The notes under the pieces are model-generated. The model did no database searches and had not been told where the DNA came from. It saw nothing but the letters and a program-made list of their open reading frames with translations. Position numbers and translations under genes: made by a program. This document shows, piece after piece, positions 16,820-25,753 of a stretch of DNA of 39,467 bases; within the stretch, counting starts at the first letter, position 1, and each line of letters starts with the position of its first letter. Source of the stretch: a virus; IMG/VR virus record IMGVR_UViG_3300027911_000032, positions 1 through 39,467 of that record; one strand, written 5' to 3'.

Positions 16820-17297
16820 GCGCACTAAAACTGCAGCTTTATCCCTCACAGCCGTTGGGCTGGTGACAATTGCACTTAACGAAAGCTATACCCCTGTGGC
16901 TGCACCTCCCGTTAAAGGTGATGTGCCGACTTATGGATTCGGCTCGACTGGCCCCGATGTTCATAATGGGGACAGAATCACTCCACCAAAAGCACTTGAA
17001 CGAGTTTTAAGGGATGTTCAAAAAGATGAATCGGCAGTCAATGCGTGTGTGCATGTACCTTTAGCCCAAAACGAATATGATGCTTACATTGATTTGGCGT
17101 ATAACATTGGGCCTGCCGCATTTTGTGGTTCAACCCTAGTAAGACGGTTAAACGCTGGCGATTACGTTGGGGCTTGCCGTGAAATTCTAAAATGGGATCA
17201 GTTTAAGGGCAAACCCTTGGCTGGGCTTACAAAACGCCGTCAGCAGGAGTACCATACCTGTATTGGGGATCAAAATGCTAACCTCGCTTCAAATTAA
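16812..17297 (+). CDS. Endolysin, GH24 lysozyme with signal-anchor N-terminus
   Basis: 161 aa. The catalytic Glu24 is in ALNESY; GDVPTYGFGST (36-46) is the conserved loop of this lysozyme type, and the QNEYDAYIDLAYNIGPAAFCGST and LAGLTKRRQQEYHTC segments match the GH24 core. A weakly hydrophobic, Ala/Gly-rich N-terminus (TAALSLTAVGLVTIALNES) looks like a signal-arrest-release sequence, so export would be by Sec and release on membrane depolarisation. Overlaps holin (upstream) and Rz (downstream). Confidence 0.85.
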   Translation: MFERTKTAALSLTAVGLVTIALNESYTPVAAPPVKGDVPTYGFGSTGPDVHNGDRITPPKALERVLRDVQKDESAVNACVHVPLAQNEYDAYIDLAYNIGPAAFCGSTLVRRLNAGDYVGACREILKWDQFKGKPLAGLTKRRQQEYHTCIGDQNANLASN

Positions 17298-17733
17298 GAT
17301 TATTGGTATTGTTTTAGGTGTGGCTATCCTCATTGGAGGCGCTTGGGCTCTAGCTAATCATTTTGAGAACGTTGGGTACCAAAAGCGGGTAGCTGAAGAT
17401 ACAGTTCAATTGAATAAAGACTTAATTGCAGCAAAAGCCAAATCCACGGAACTTCAAGGTAAATTAGACAAGGCACTATATGATCTCGCGCAAAGTAAAA
17501 TCAATCTTGATAAGACTACTTCCTATAACCGCCTTGTTGTTAGCGGGTTGCGGGACCAGCTCAATGCCTACAACGGCAGCTTGTCCAACAATTCCAGAGA
17601 AGCCCTCCAGAACCGAATCACAGCCCTCTCAACAGTGGTCCAAGAGTGCACAAGTGAATATGCAACGTTGGCAGAGCATGCTGACAAAACCGAACTAGAC
17701 CTTCAAACTATAGAAAACTCCTGGCCAAAATGA
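17275..17733 (+). CDS. Inner-membrane spanin (Rz)
   Basis: 152 aa from ATG 17275, preferred over an upstream TTG because GGGGA stands 6 nt before it. One N-terminal membrane segment (about 5-26, IKIIGIVLGVAILIGGAWALA) is followed by a periplasmic helical coiled region (TVQLNKDLIAAKAKSTELQGKL..., REALQNRITALSTVVQE). With Rz1 it fuses inner and outer membranes at lysis. It overlaps the lysozyme and carries Rz1 inside it in another frame, the classic nested arrangement. Confidence 0.85.
   Translation: MLTSLQIKIIGIVLGVAILIGGAWALANHFENVGYQKRVAEDTVQLNKDLIAAKAKSTELQGKLDKALYDLAQSKINLDKTTSYNRLVVSGLRDQLNAYNGSLSNNSREALQNRITALSTVVQECTSEYATLAEHADKTELDLQTIENSWPK
17480..17698 (+). CDS. Outer-membrane spanin lipoprotein (Rz1), nested in Rz
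   Basis: 72 aa, wholly inside Rz in a different frame. The N-terminus MISRKVKSILIRLLPITALLLAGC ends in a lipobox (LLAG-C24). The mature part is short, Pro/Ser-rich (CPTIPEKPSR) and ends in a helix. This is the o-spanin of the pair. Confidence 0.85.
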   Translation: MISRKVKSILIRLLPITALLLAGCGTSSMPTTAACPTIPEKPSRTESQPSQQWSKSAQVNMQRWQSMLTKPN

Positions 17734-18053
17734 TCTCAGCCATTACACATCACTTCTCAGATAACCTTTACGCTAAAGAAACTCACATTCCAGCGGGTCA
17801 TGCGCTTATGCAACACAAGCATAAGTTCAGTCATTTATCGATTGTGGCCCAAGGTACTGTTGAAGTTACTGTGGATGATGAGACTAGGGTTTACATGGCC
17901 CCAGCGTGTATTGAAGTGGAAAAAGGTAAAAATCATCGGGTTTTTGCAATAACTGACACTATTTGGTATTGCGTCCACTCGACTCCTGAGAAGGATGTGT
18001 CTAAAATAGACGAAGTTCTCATTCGCATTAATAGTCCCGAAGAAGAGGTGTAA
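17730..18053 (+). CDS. Cupin-fold protein
   Basis: 107 aa single cupin barrel. Metal-site pattern HALMQHKHKFSHLSIVAQGTVEV (about 24-46) supplies the HxH and the following Gly; the second motif is near KGKNHRVFAITDTIWYCVHS (about 70-89), including His74 and His88. No enzyme class can be told. It overlaps the Rz stop by ATGA and precedes the internal virion genes. Single cupins at this place occur in other podoviruses; whether virion part or enzyme is unknown. Confidence 0.75.
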   Translation: MISAITHHFSDNLYAKETHIPAGHALMQHKHKFSHLSIVAQGTVEVTVDDETRVYMAPACIEVEKGKNHRVFAITDTIWYCVHSTPEKDVSKIDEVLIRINSPEEEV

Positions 18054-18055
18054 TC

Positions 18056-19168
18056 ATGGCTTGGATTGGTGGAGCACTTGCTGCCGGTGGTAGTATTTTA
18101 GGAGGCCTGATTGGCGGTTCTAGCTCTGGGAACAGTGCTGGGCCTACTTCTTACGCATATACACCACAAGGATTAACTGCCGCTGATACCGCTTGGCAAC
18201 AAGCCTTTGGTAATGAGCAAGGTGTGGCTAATCAAGTTGGATCAACCGTTCAACCTCTATATCAGCAATCACTTAACGCTCAGCAAGGCATTAATTACGC
18301 CCCTTATTTGCAAGGTGCTCAGCAAGCAGGGCAAGCCTATAGTGGTTTAGCTGGAATGGCTGGTCAGCAGGCCGGCATGTATGGTAACGCGGCTCAAACT
18401 GCTCAAGGCCAACAATCAAATCTTTACGGTTTAGCTAATCAAGTCGCCAATACGGCGTTTGATCCACAAAGCGCTTTATTTGCTCAAACACAGCAACAAT
18501 TATCCGATCAGGTCAATGCTGGTCAAGCTCAGCGTGGACTTGGTGTTTCCCCTGTGGGTGGTAGCGAGTACAACCAAGCGATGAGTAACTTTGATATCAA
18601 TTGGCAAAATCAGCAGTTGGCTCGTCAGACTCAAGGCTTGCAAGCAGCCGCGCAAGGTAGTCAAGCGGGCGCTCAGCAAGGTACGTTAATGGGTGCCGAT
18701 TTAGCTGCGCAATTATCAGCTCAAGGTCAAGTGCCAACTTACTTACAGCAAGCAGGTCAAATTCCAACCACAGCGCAGCAGTATGTGGCTGGTCAACCTG
18801 CGGCTAATGCGGCGTCTTATCAAACCAATATGGGTCAACTGGCCAATTTATATGGCGGTGTGCAAAATCAAGCCATTCCATATATGAACGCCGGTGTGGG
18901 TGCTCAGCAAACTCAACAACAATTTAACGCTCAACAGCAGGCTGCTGGTGCTGCCGCTGGTAGTCAATTGGGTGGAATGTTGGGTAATGCGGCTGCTTCA
19001 GCTTATGGTGCAAGTTCAGCCTATAACCCTAGCTCTTGGTTATCTTCATTGAGCTCACCAACATTAAGTACCAACTATATTGGTAATACCACGGGCGGAT
19101 CTGGAACAAACTACCTTAATATGGGTGGCTCTGGTTATGGTATTGGCGGTTATTCTCCAACCTATTAA
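18056..19168 (+). CDS. Internal virion / DNA ejection protein A (Gln/Ala/Gly-rich)
   Basis: 370 aa. N-terminal glycine zipper-like hydrophobic segment (GGALAAGGSILGGLIGG, 5-21) then a long low-complexity Gln/Ala/Gly helical region and a Tyr/Gly/Ser tail. Glycine-zipper plus Q/A-rich helices is the usual look of ejected proteins such as P22 gp7 that form a channel through the host envelope. First of three consecutive such genes. Confidence 0.65.
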   Translation: MAWIGGALAAGGSILGGLIGGSSSGNSAGPTSYAYTPQGLTAADTAWQQAFGNEQGVANQVGSTVQPLYQQSLNAQQGINYAPYLQGAQQAGQAYSGLAGMAGQQAGMYGNAAQTAQGQQSNLYGLANQVANTAFDPQSALFAQTQQQLSDQVNAGQAQRGLGVSPVGGSEYNQAMSNFDINWQNQQLARQTQGLQAAAQGSQAGAQQGTLMGADLAAQLSAQGQVPTYLQQAGQIPTTAQQYVAGQPAANAASYQTNMGQLANLYGGVQNQAIPYMNAGVGAQQTQQQFNAQQQAAGAAAGSQLGGMLGNAAASAYGASSAYNPSSWLSSLSSPTLSTNYIGNTTGGSGTNYLNMGGSGYGIGGYSPTY

Positions 19169-19177
19169 GGACAGATC

Positions 19178-20632
19178 ATGTATTTAGGGAGCGTTCTTGG
19201 TGGCATAACTGAGGGAATGAACAGCTTGCAAGCTGCGCAATTGCGTGACCAACAGCTCAAGCAAAATCAATTAAAACTTGAGCAGGAACGCGCCGCTAAT
19301 GCAAAACAGGCGCAATTAGCCACATACGGTGGAGCTGTAGCAGGTCAGTTGTTTGCGCCACCTCCAGTTAGTCCAAATCAAGCTAGTCCTCAGCCACCAA
19401 TGCCAGGACAGGCTTCTCAGCCAATGTCCCCTCCAGGTGGCGGTCAACCGCAAGTGCCTATGGGGATGGATCAAGGTGCGGCTCAACCGCCTGCTCCAGC
19501 AATACCACCTTATCAAACAGTTCAAGGTGCTGCACAACAACGTCAAATGACTCCACAGCCTGCGCCTTCTGGAATAATGGCACCTCCATCTGTGAGTTCA
19601 CCTCAGCAACAAATGCAGCAAAATCAACCTGCTCAAGCCGGTCAGATTACGGTTGAGTCGCTAGTTGGCGCATTAAAGTCTCAAAATGTACCTCAAGATC
19701 AATGGTTGGATGTGATTAATCAGTTCACACCATTAATGAACGCTCAAAATAAAAGTGAAGCCCAAAACCTTGCGCAACAATTGGCTGTGGCCAAACTTGG
19801 TTTACAAGCTCAAAATACGCAATCGATGGTTGATTATCGCAATCGTAAAGCTGGCGGTGGAGCTGGCGGTATGGGTGGCGGCACTCCTGGATTACCTAAA
19901 GGCGCAACACCTGACGGTATTCGAGCCGAGACTTACGCTTACTTAATCAGAGGCGACGCTCCCCCAAAACGTACAAATGAATATTCAGCAGTAATGGCTG
20001 ATATTGCCAAGTTGGCCAAAGAAAACGGTATGTCCACTGAACAACTGATCTCCGCTGGCGCAGATATTAAATCCCGTGTCATAGCTAAACGTAGCTTTGA
20101 GGTTCGTACACAAAACTTAGCTCGCGCTGAAAACCAATTGTCATTGGAGATTCCAGTAATGGAAGATGCAATGAAGGCTCTAAGTCCATCTAATATCCCA
20201 GCTCTTGCCAATCTGCAATTATCAGCAATTCGTCAAGGCGCTGGTGGTAAAGAGGCGATGGCCAATGTTCGCAAGCTCGATCAGGCAGCCCAGACAGTAT
20301 TTAACGAATTTGAAGGAATTATCACTGGTAATCCAGGAACCCTTAACGTTCAGGACGTAAACAGTGCCAAAGAGCAATATAAGAGCGCTCAAACTCCAGC
20401 TCAAATGGAAGCCTCGATTGCTGGTATGAAGCGGATTATTGCGAACGCCAAACAAGCCAACGAAATGACTCGTAAAGAGATTATGGATGGGGTTCAATCA
20501 GCGCTGCGTGGTGGATCAAGCGAATCAGGTATTCCAAATACCAATGCTAAGGGCTGGACATTGCATACAGATGCAAAAGGTAATAAAGCGTATGTTTCGC
20601 CAGATGGCAAACAATATGAGGAAGTCAAATAA
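19178..20632 (+). CDS. Internal virion / DNA ejection protein B (Gln/Pro-rich)
   Basis: 484 aa. Helical start (EGMNSLQAAQLRDQQLKQNQLKLEQERAANAKQ), a Pro/Gln/Met-rich linker (about 60-150), then a helical domain (about 250-450) and a short beta C-terminus ending GWTLHTDAKGNKAYVSPDGKQYEEV. The stop overlaps the next ATG (TAATG). Assigned by composition and by its place between two similar genes. Confidence 0.6.
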   Translation: MYLGSVLGGITEGMNSLQAAQLRDQQLKQNQLKLEQERAANAKQAQLATYGGAVAGQLFAPPPVSPNQASPQPPMPGQASQPMSPPGGGQPQVPMGMDQGAAQPPAPAIPPYQTVQGAAQQRQMTPQPAPSGIMAPPSVSSPQQQMQQNQPAQAGQITVESLVGALKSQNVPQDQWLDVINQFTPLMNAQNKSEAQNLAQQLAVAKLGLQAQNTQSMVDYRNRKAGGGAGGMGGGTPGLPKGATPDGIRAETYAYLIRGDAPPKRTNEYSAVMADIAKLAKENGMSTEQLISAGADIKSRVIAKRSFEVRTQNLARAENQLSLEIPVMEDAMKALSPSNIPALANLQLSAIRQGAGGKEAMANVRKLDQAAQTVFNEFEGIITGNPGTLNVQDVNSAKEQYKSAQTPAQMEASIAGMKRIIANAKQANEMTRKEIMDGVQSALRGGSSESGIPNTNAKGWTLHTDAKGNKAYVSPDGKQYEEVK

Positions 20633-22236
20633 TGGCTTTTGATCTAGCTACTGCCAAACCCGCGTCATCTAGCGGGTTTGATTTATCGACTGCTACACCG
20701 GTTGAAGGTGTCACGCCAGTTGTTAAAAAACCAGAAATGGGGATGATTGAGCGAGGCGCTAGAGAACTAGTTGGTGCTGGACAAACTGGCGCGGCATTAG
20801 CCGCAGGTGTGGCCGCCCCTGTTATTGGTCAAGTTGCGGCAATTGGCTCCGACATATTAGGGCAAAAGCCAGGTGAAACTCGTACTCAAAGTCAAATGCG
20901 CGGAGCCCAACAAGGCGACGTAACAGCTAATGCTGTGAACGAGTGGGTTCGCCGTAACATTGGCCAAAACCCTGAAGCTCAACGCAACCTTCAAGCTATT
21001 GGTAATGTGGGGCAGTCAATCGGTGAACTTGGACGTAAAGTCACTGGCTCAGATATGCCAATGTCACCACTGCCTGAATTGGCTGGAGTTACGCAAGGTA
21101 TGTCTTCAGTAGTTGCCCCTAGAGTTAATGCAGCGATGGGCGCTGGTCTATCACAGGTGCCAAAAGTTGTAGGTAAGGCTGACGAGCTAGTTGGTCAAGG
21201 TATTGGAAAAATGAAGGAAGCTGGTGCGCCACTAGCAGAAAAAGCTATTTCAGCAATGACTCCTGAGATTGATCCATACAAATTGCAGACTTTCAGAAAA
21301 GCTCATGCCATGGGTATTCCAGTTAGCCCTGCAATGTTGACTGACAACAAATTATTTCAAATGGTTAACTCAATTGCTGAAAATACCCCGCTATCGGGTA
21401 GCCCATTAAAGCAACGTCAAACTCTGTTTAATCAAAAACTGATCGAAACTATTGGTGGCGATGCAACTAGAAAAGGTTTGACTCCCGATGTATATAACGC
21501 AGCATTAGATGCTTCAGGCTCGCAAATTGGTAGCTTATCTGCCAAATATAAAATTCCTCGTTCTGCTGAACTTGGTGACGGTTTAAAAGGAATTAAAGCT
21601 GGATTAGAGTTTGAGCCAGATGAAGGTGTGGTCAAAGTGGTCAATAAATACGTTGATCAAATTGCCGATCTTGCAACTAAAACAAAAGAAAAAAGCGGTA
21701 GAGCGTATATGGACGGTGAAGCCTTCCGTAAAATTCGCACTCAGATTACTACTCAAATGCGCAAAACGACAAATGGAGATTTAAGAGATCAGTTGGCGAA
21801 CTTAAATGAATTAATGCTTGACACCATTGAAACTCAAATGAGTCCTAATGATTTAGAAAAATTTAGAACAGCTCGATCACAATATCGTAACGGTATATTG
21901 GTTCGCGATCTAGTCAACCCAGAAGGCACTATTAGCCCCAGCGCTTTATCTGGCCGTATGCGAGCTACAGGTAATTTGAAAATGGACATGGCCCGTGATC
22001 GCGCTGGTGATCTAGGGGACTTGGCCAATATTGGTACCTTATTTATTAAAGAATCAGCCAACCCGCTTGAAAAGTTAGGGCCATACGGCACTGGTGGTTT
22101 AGGTGTTGGTATTGGTTCAGTAATGGGCGTTCCTGGTGCTGCTGCCGCTGGTGCTGGCGTACTAGGTGGTGCCAACCTCTATAATCGTGTGATTGCACCG
22201 GCGATTACTCAAAAATTATTAATCCCCCCACCATAA
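20632..22236 (+). CDS. Internal virion / DNA ejection protein C
   Basis: 534 aa. The N-terminus carries the twofold motif FDLATAKPA / FDLSTATPV that is common in podovirus internal proteins, then a Gly/Ala-rich helical segment (AGQTGAALAAGVAAPVIGQVAAIG, about 50-73), a long helical body and a hydrophobic Gly/Ala-rich C-terminal segment (about 480-520, GTGGLGVGIGSVMGVPGAAAAGAGVLGG). These features suit a protein that is ejected and inserts in the membrane. Confidence 0.65.
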   Translation: MAFDLATAKPASSSGFDLSTATPVEGVTPVVKKPEMGMIERGARELVGAGQTGAALAAGVAAPVIGQVAAIGSDILGQKPGETRTQSQMRGAQQGDVTANAVNEWVRRNIGQNPEAQRNLQAIGNVGQSIGELGRKVTGSDMPMSPLPELAGVTQGMSSVVAPRVNAAMGAGLSQVPKVVGKADELVGQGIGKMKEAGAPLAEKAISAMTPEIDPYKLQTFRKAHAMGIPVSPAMLTDNKLFQMVNSIAENTPLSGSPLKQRQTLFNQKLIETIGGDATRKGLTPDVYNAALDASGSQIGSLSAKYKIPRSAELGDGLKGIKAGLEFEPDEGVVKVVNKYVDQIADLATKTKEKSGRAYMDGEAFRKIRTQITTQMRKTTNGDLRDQLANLNELMLDTIETQMSPNDLEKFRTARSQYRNGILVRDLVNPEGTISPSALSGRMRATGNLKMDMARDRAGDLGDLANIGTLFIKESANPLEKLGPYGTGGLGVGIGSVMGVPGAAAAGAGVLGGANLYNRVIAPAITQKLLIPPP

Positions 22237-22243
22237 AAGAATC

Positions 22244-23593
22244 ATGAGCAAAAGACTACTATTAATTGATCCCGCCTCTAACTGCCTCGATATGGCCCTT
22301 AGAGCCCAAAACGCCGGATGGGACGTTAAATGGTACGATGCTCCCCGTAAAGACGGTATGCCTCGTTTAGCTGGCAAGGGCATGATTGAAAAAATCAGCG
22401 ATTTTAGTGAGATCACACGCAAATGGATGGATTGGGCTGACCTAATCTACCTGCCCGACAATACTCGCTGGCTTGATATGTTGGAGCCGTATCGCCTTAA
22501 AGGTTATCCAATTCTCGCCCCTTCGGCTGAAGCTGCAAAACTAGAGACTGATCGTGATATTGGTCAAAAGGCCATGGCTAAAGCTGGTATTCCGATCATG
22601 TCGTCTAAAGCGTTTCATGACTATAACGACGCTATAGCGTTCGTCAAAAAGAATCCTGAGTTCTTGGTGTCAAAGCCTTCTGGTGACGCCAATAAAGCCT
22701 TGTCTTATGTGGCTTCAGATCCAGCCGATTTGATCTACATGCTTAGTCGTTGGGGTCAACGCGATGATTTACGAGCTGCCGCCAAAAAAGACGGATTCAT
22801 TTTGCAAGAGCGCAAATACGGCATTGAAATGGCTGTGGGCGGCTGGTTCGGTCCTGGAGGCTGGTCTAAATGGTTCTATGAGAATTGGGAATACAAAAAG
22901 CTCATGGACGGTGATTTGGGTGTGGCCACAGGTGAAATGGGTACGCTTAGCCGTATGACCAAGCGCTCCAAATTAGCTGAGCAAGTATTGCTCCCAATCG
23001 GCGACACTTTGGCCAAATTGGGCTATGTTGGCTACATTGACAACAATTGCATCATTGATAAAGACGGCCCTTGGCCAATGGAGTGGACCATGCGTGACGG
23101 CTGGCCAACCAAGCATAATGTCACTGCACACGTCAAAAACGAAGATCCAATTCAATGGCAACTTGATTTAGTGAATGGTAAAGACACCATTGAAGCGATC
23201 GACAATGAAGTTTGCGTAAGTATCTTGATGGCACTGCCAGACTTCCCGTACTCGAAGATCACAAATAAAGACCTTTGCGGTATTCCGATTCGTGGCGCCG
23301 AAGATTATTTAGGTAAGGTTCATTTATCTGAAGTCATGATTGGTACCGCCCCCACTATGGTTGGCGACAAAGTTGTGGATTTACCAGGCTTAGTAACTGC
23401 TGGAGACTATACCCTGATTGTGACCGGCACTGGCGATAACATCACTGCTGCTCGTCGCAATGCGTACAACTCAATCAAAAAGATTAAGATCCCAAATAAC
23501 CCGTTTTATCGCCTTGATATTGGCGCAGGTAGAATGAAAAAACAGTTACCGGAATTGCATAGAATGGGTTACGCAAAGGGTTTGGAGTTCTAA
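22244..23593 (+). CDS. PurD-like ATP-grasp ligase
   Basis: 449 aa. Domain order is that of phosphoribosylamine-glycine ligase: an N-terminal Rossmann-like part (RLLLIDPASNCLDMALRAQ, 4-22), an ATP-grasp with Lys144 (LVSKPSGDA), Glu189 (ILQER), MDGDLGVATGEMGTL (221-235, counterpart of the PurD DGDxGPNTGGMG loop), metal-site Glu280 (PMEWTMRDGWP), and a C-terminal FYRLDIGAGRM. It differs from housekeeping PurD in these loops. The N-terminal PurD glycine-rich loop is replaced by IDPASN. It lies between ejection genes and the small terminase rather than among metabolic genes. Substrate unknown; could be nucleotide synthesis, DNA-base or protein modification. Confidence 0.75.
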   Translation: MSKRLLLIDPASNCLDMALRAQNAGWDVKWYDAPRKDGMPRLAGKGMIEKISDFSEITRKWMDWADLIYLPDNTRWLDMLEPYRLKGYPILAPSAEAAKLETDRDIGQKAMAKAGIPIMSSKAFHDYNDAIAFVKKNPEFLVSKPSGDANKALSYVASDPADLIYMLSRWGQRDDLRAAAKKDGFILQERKYGIEMAVGGWFGPGGWSKWFYENWEYKKLMDGDLGVATGEMGTLSRMTKRSKLAEQVLLPIGDTLAKLGYVGYIDNNCIIDKDGPWPMEWTMRDGWPTKHNVTAHVKNEDPIQWQLDLVNGKDTIEAIDNEVCVSILMALPDFPYSKITNKDLCGIPIRGAEDYLGKVHLSEVMIGTAPTMVGDKVVDLPGLVTAGDYTLIVTGTGDNITAARRNAYNSIKKIKIPNNPFYRLDIGAGRMKKQLPELHRMGYAKGLEF

Positions 23594-24124
23594 ATGGCTA
23601 GGGAAGCTCTACGAGAAGGTTTAATTAGCGAAGATACGATTAAGGATGCCTTGACGCAAGCCAAGGGTGATCTTTTCTTGTCCTCATGTTATTTAGGCGT
23701 TACCGCTAGAGAACTAGACGGCTATATTCGCGCTTCCGATACGCTTCAAGGCTTTGTGGCCGCTATCGCTAAAGTTAAGCAGGACCCCGAATACCGCAAA
23801 ATGAGCAATGAGCAGTTCTCAGATGAGTTAGAGCGATTGACTCGCGCTTACCATCTTGAGGCGCTTGAGGTCATTCATGGTTTAGCAATGGAAGGCGCAA
23901 CTAGCGCAGCAGGTAAAGAAGTCCAGCTCAAGGCCGCAATTGCGCTTATGGGTAGTGCGCCACAAAAGAAAGTGGATAGCGGTCAAATGGCCACACTCCA
24001 AGAGCTTAACGAGCTTTATCATCAAAGCGCACCGCGCATTAAGTCGGTTCGGATTCAAACGGCTCAGATTGAGTTTCACCCTCAAGACACTGAATCAATG
24101 GATATTCGGGTGATTGATCAATAA
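23594..24124 (+). CDS. terS: Candidate terminase small subunit
   Basis: 176 aa beginning directly at the upstream stop. The N-terminus (ISEDTIKDALTQAKGDLFLSSCYLGVTARELDGYIRAS, about 11-48) reads as a helix-turn-helix; helices in the middle could oligomerise; the C-terminal part is beta (IKSVRIQTAQIEFHPQD). This layout and size fit TerS, which binds the packaging site and hands DNA to TerL. It is the last late gene and overlaps the convergent leftward gene by 86 bp. Confidence 0.65.
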   Translation: MAREALREGLISEDTIKDALTQAKGDLFLSSCYLGVTARELDGYIRASDTLQGFVAAIAKVKQDPEYRKMSNEQFSDELERLTRAYHLEALEVIHGLAMEGATSAAGKEVQLKAAIALMGSAPQKKVDSGQMATLQELNELYHQSAPRIKSVRIQTAQIEFHPQDTESMDIRVIDQ

Positions 24125-25034
24125 GGTTTCGCATGCGGAACCACTCGCCACGCCGAGCGTTGGCAATCGCATCAATCACAGGGTAATCAAGCGGCTTGTA
24201 GCCCGTTCTAATAACGTAAATGTGTGGGTTTTTCTTGACGTACTTTTCACGAACTAAGCGGCTCATAAGGCGACTTTGACCTTGCAATCGCTTATGGCCA
24301 GGAAACAAATCCATTCTCAAATAGCGCTCGTTATTTGGCATTGCGGGGCAAGATTCAAGCAACTTGTAGAAATACAATAAATCAGGATCTTCCGGCTCAA
24401 TCATCGGTGTGTAGCAGTGGTAGCGACTGTAAACGTTGTGCAAACCTTTACCATTGAGCACAGTGCGTATTTGACGATCATCCAATCCTATGATGGCCTG
24501 AATCTCTTTGGCCTCAAATACAGCTACTTTATCTCTTGCTCGATACTCAGAGTATTGCAATGCGGCCTCTAATCGCGGTGGAAGTTCTCGCCCCATAAGG
24601 CAATGGATCAATGTATAAAGCGTGTAATAGATATTGCTTGTGGGATTCTTGTATTCCAGCATATCTTCATGCAAGTTCCAAGTTGGCGGGCGATAAATTA
24701 CTACTTCACGCTGGATGTGGCTACTGAGTATTTCAAACTCCATGTAGCTTAATGGGGCTTCCGTGAATAAAGCTGCCTCTGCTTCCACAGGCTTAGGGTC
24801 AACTGGTCCATGACGGTACAAAAGCATGCCGCCTTCATCTTTCCAAAAATCAATGCTCTTTTGAAAAAAAGGGTCCCATTCCCTTGCAATGACCATCGAA
24901 ATGTCTTTGACTTCATTAAGGCGAAGTGGGATCTTACGACGATTCTTTTGAGTGCAATAAACTACAAATGCGTGATTGCGCAAAGACATTTCACGAACTG
25001 CTAGTTCCATCTGATCAGTTTGATAAATATTCAA
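24039..25034 (-). CDS. Hypothetical protein, end of the leftward replication block
   Basis: 331 aa, no motif I recognise. Helical, charged, with two regions that could be winged-helix folds (AKEIQAIIGLDDRQIRTVLNGKGLHNVYSRYHCYTP, about 174-210; and SRLMSRLVREKYVKKNPHIYVIRTG, about 255-280), so a DNA-binding replication or regulatory role is possible. Start ATG overlaps the PP-loop gene stop. Its 3' end overlaps terS by 86 bp on the opposite strand. Confidence 0.6.
   Translation of the reverse strand: MNIYQTDQMELAVREMSLRNHAFVVYCTQKNRRKIPLRLNEVKDISMVIAREWDPFFQKSIDFWKDEGGMLLYRHGPVDPKPVEAEAALFTEAPLSYMEFEILSSHIQREVVIYRPPTWNLHEDMLEYKNPTSNIYYTLYTLIHCLMGRELPPRLEAALQYSEYRARDKVAVFEAKEIQAIIGLDDRQIRTVLNGKGLHNVYSRYHCYTPMIEPEDPDLLYFYKLLESCPAMPNNERYLRMDLFPGHKRLQGQSRLMSRLVREKYVKKNPHIYVIRTGYKPLDYPVIDAIANARRGEWFRMRNLIDQSPEYPLIQCLEGETQSEPFESEPT
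24125..24142. terminator. Inverted repeat at the end of the late block
   Basis: GGTTTCGCATGCGGAACC is an 18-bp inverted repeat with one mismatched pair, starting directly after the TerS stop codon and inside the leftward gene 24039-25034. No T-tract follows on either strand, so intrinsic termination is doubtful; it may act with a factor or protect the mRNA 3' end. Confidence 0.35.
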
Positions 25035-25753
25035 TCTTTTATCTCACAAGTAAATCCACAATCGGCTGGTGAATCATCTTTAAATCTTCCCCTATTTGGC
25101 TTTAACTCATCTAAATACACAGCGCCCTTATCATCTTTATTTATAGAATGACCAATAAATCGCTCTAGTTTTGCCATTTTTTCAAACTGAATTGGGAAAT
25201 CTTTTCTTATTTTGTTCCAATAGCCCATACCACCTTTAACGCACCCGATACAGTTATTATTAGAATACCCAAGGCGATACATAATTGGCAATTCAATGCC
25301 TAATTCAACTAACTTTTTATAACAATCGCGTTTAGTAATTTTTTGGTTTATTAAAATAAAATCTTCATTGACTTCATTGTTAGCGTCAATAAATCTATCG
25401 GCTCTATTTTGTTCATCTATCGTATAGCCAAAGATTTGTATATCAGTTGGTAATTGATATTTTTTTCGTGCATCTTTTTTTAAAGCAGTTGTACATGGTG
25501 CACCATTTTGCCCTTTTAAAAATTTTCGTTGAGTAAAAACTTCATAAATGGACCCTTTATATTTTTCATTTTCAATAATCTTTACCGAAATTCCAGTAGA
25601 ATTTACAAAGTCGTTAAGAAAGCGAATGTTATCTTCGTGTTCTTCAATCACTCTGCAATATACGGCTTCAATTGCTCCATATTTTTCTTTCGCCAGTATT
25701 GTTGCTACAGCACTTGCTGCACCACAGCTAAACCAAGAAATAACTCTGCTCAT
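25031..25753 (-). CDS. PAPS-reductase-like PP-loop ATPase with cysteine pairs
   Basis: 240 aa. PP-loop FSCGAASA (8-15), where the usual SGGKDS-type loop is changed, then NGAPCTTALKK (84-93), GYTIDEQNRADR, and NNCIGCVKGGMGYW (167-180). Cys87, the C168-x2-C171 pair and C232/C236 could hold an Fe-S cluster, as in reductases of this family. Phage homologues are usually labelled phosphoadenosine phosphosulfate reductase, but the real reaction is not established. It is clearly more AT-rich than its neighbours and sits between polymerase and an unknown gene with ATGA overlaps, so it looks like an acquired cargo gene. Confidence 0.75.
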   Translation of the reverse strand: MSRVISWFSCGAASAVATILAKEKYGAIEAVYCRVIEEHEDNIRFLNDFVNSTGISVKIIENEKYKGSIYEVFTQRKFLKGQNGAPCTTALKKDARKKYQLPTDIQIFGYTIDEQNRADRFIDANNEVNEDFILINQKITKRDCYKKLVELGIELPIMYRLGYSNNNCIGCVKGGMGYWNKIRKDFPIQFEKMAKLERFIGHSINKDDKGAVYLDELKPNRGRFKDDSPADCGFTCEIKD

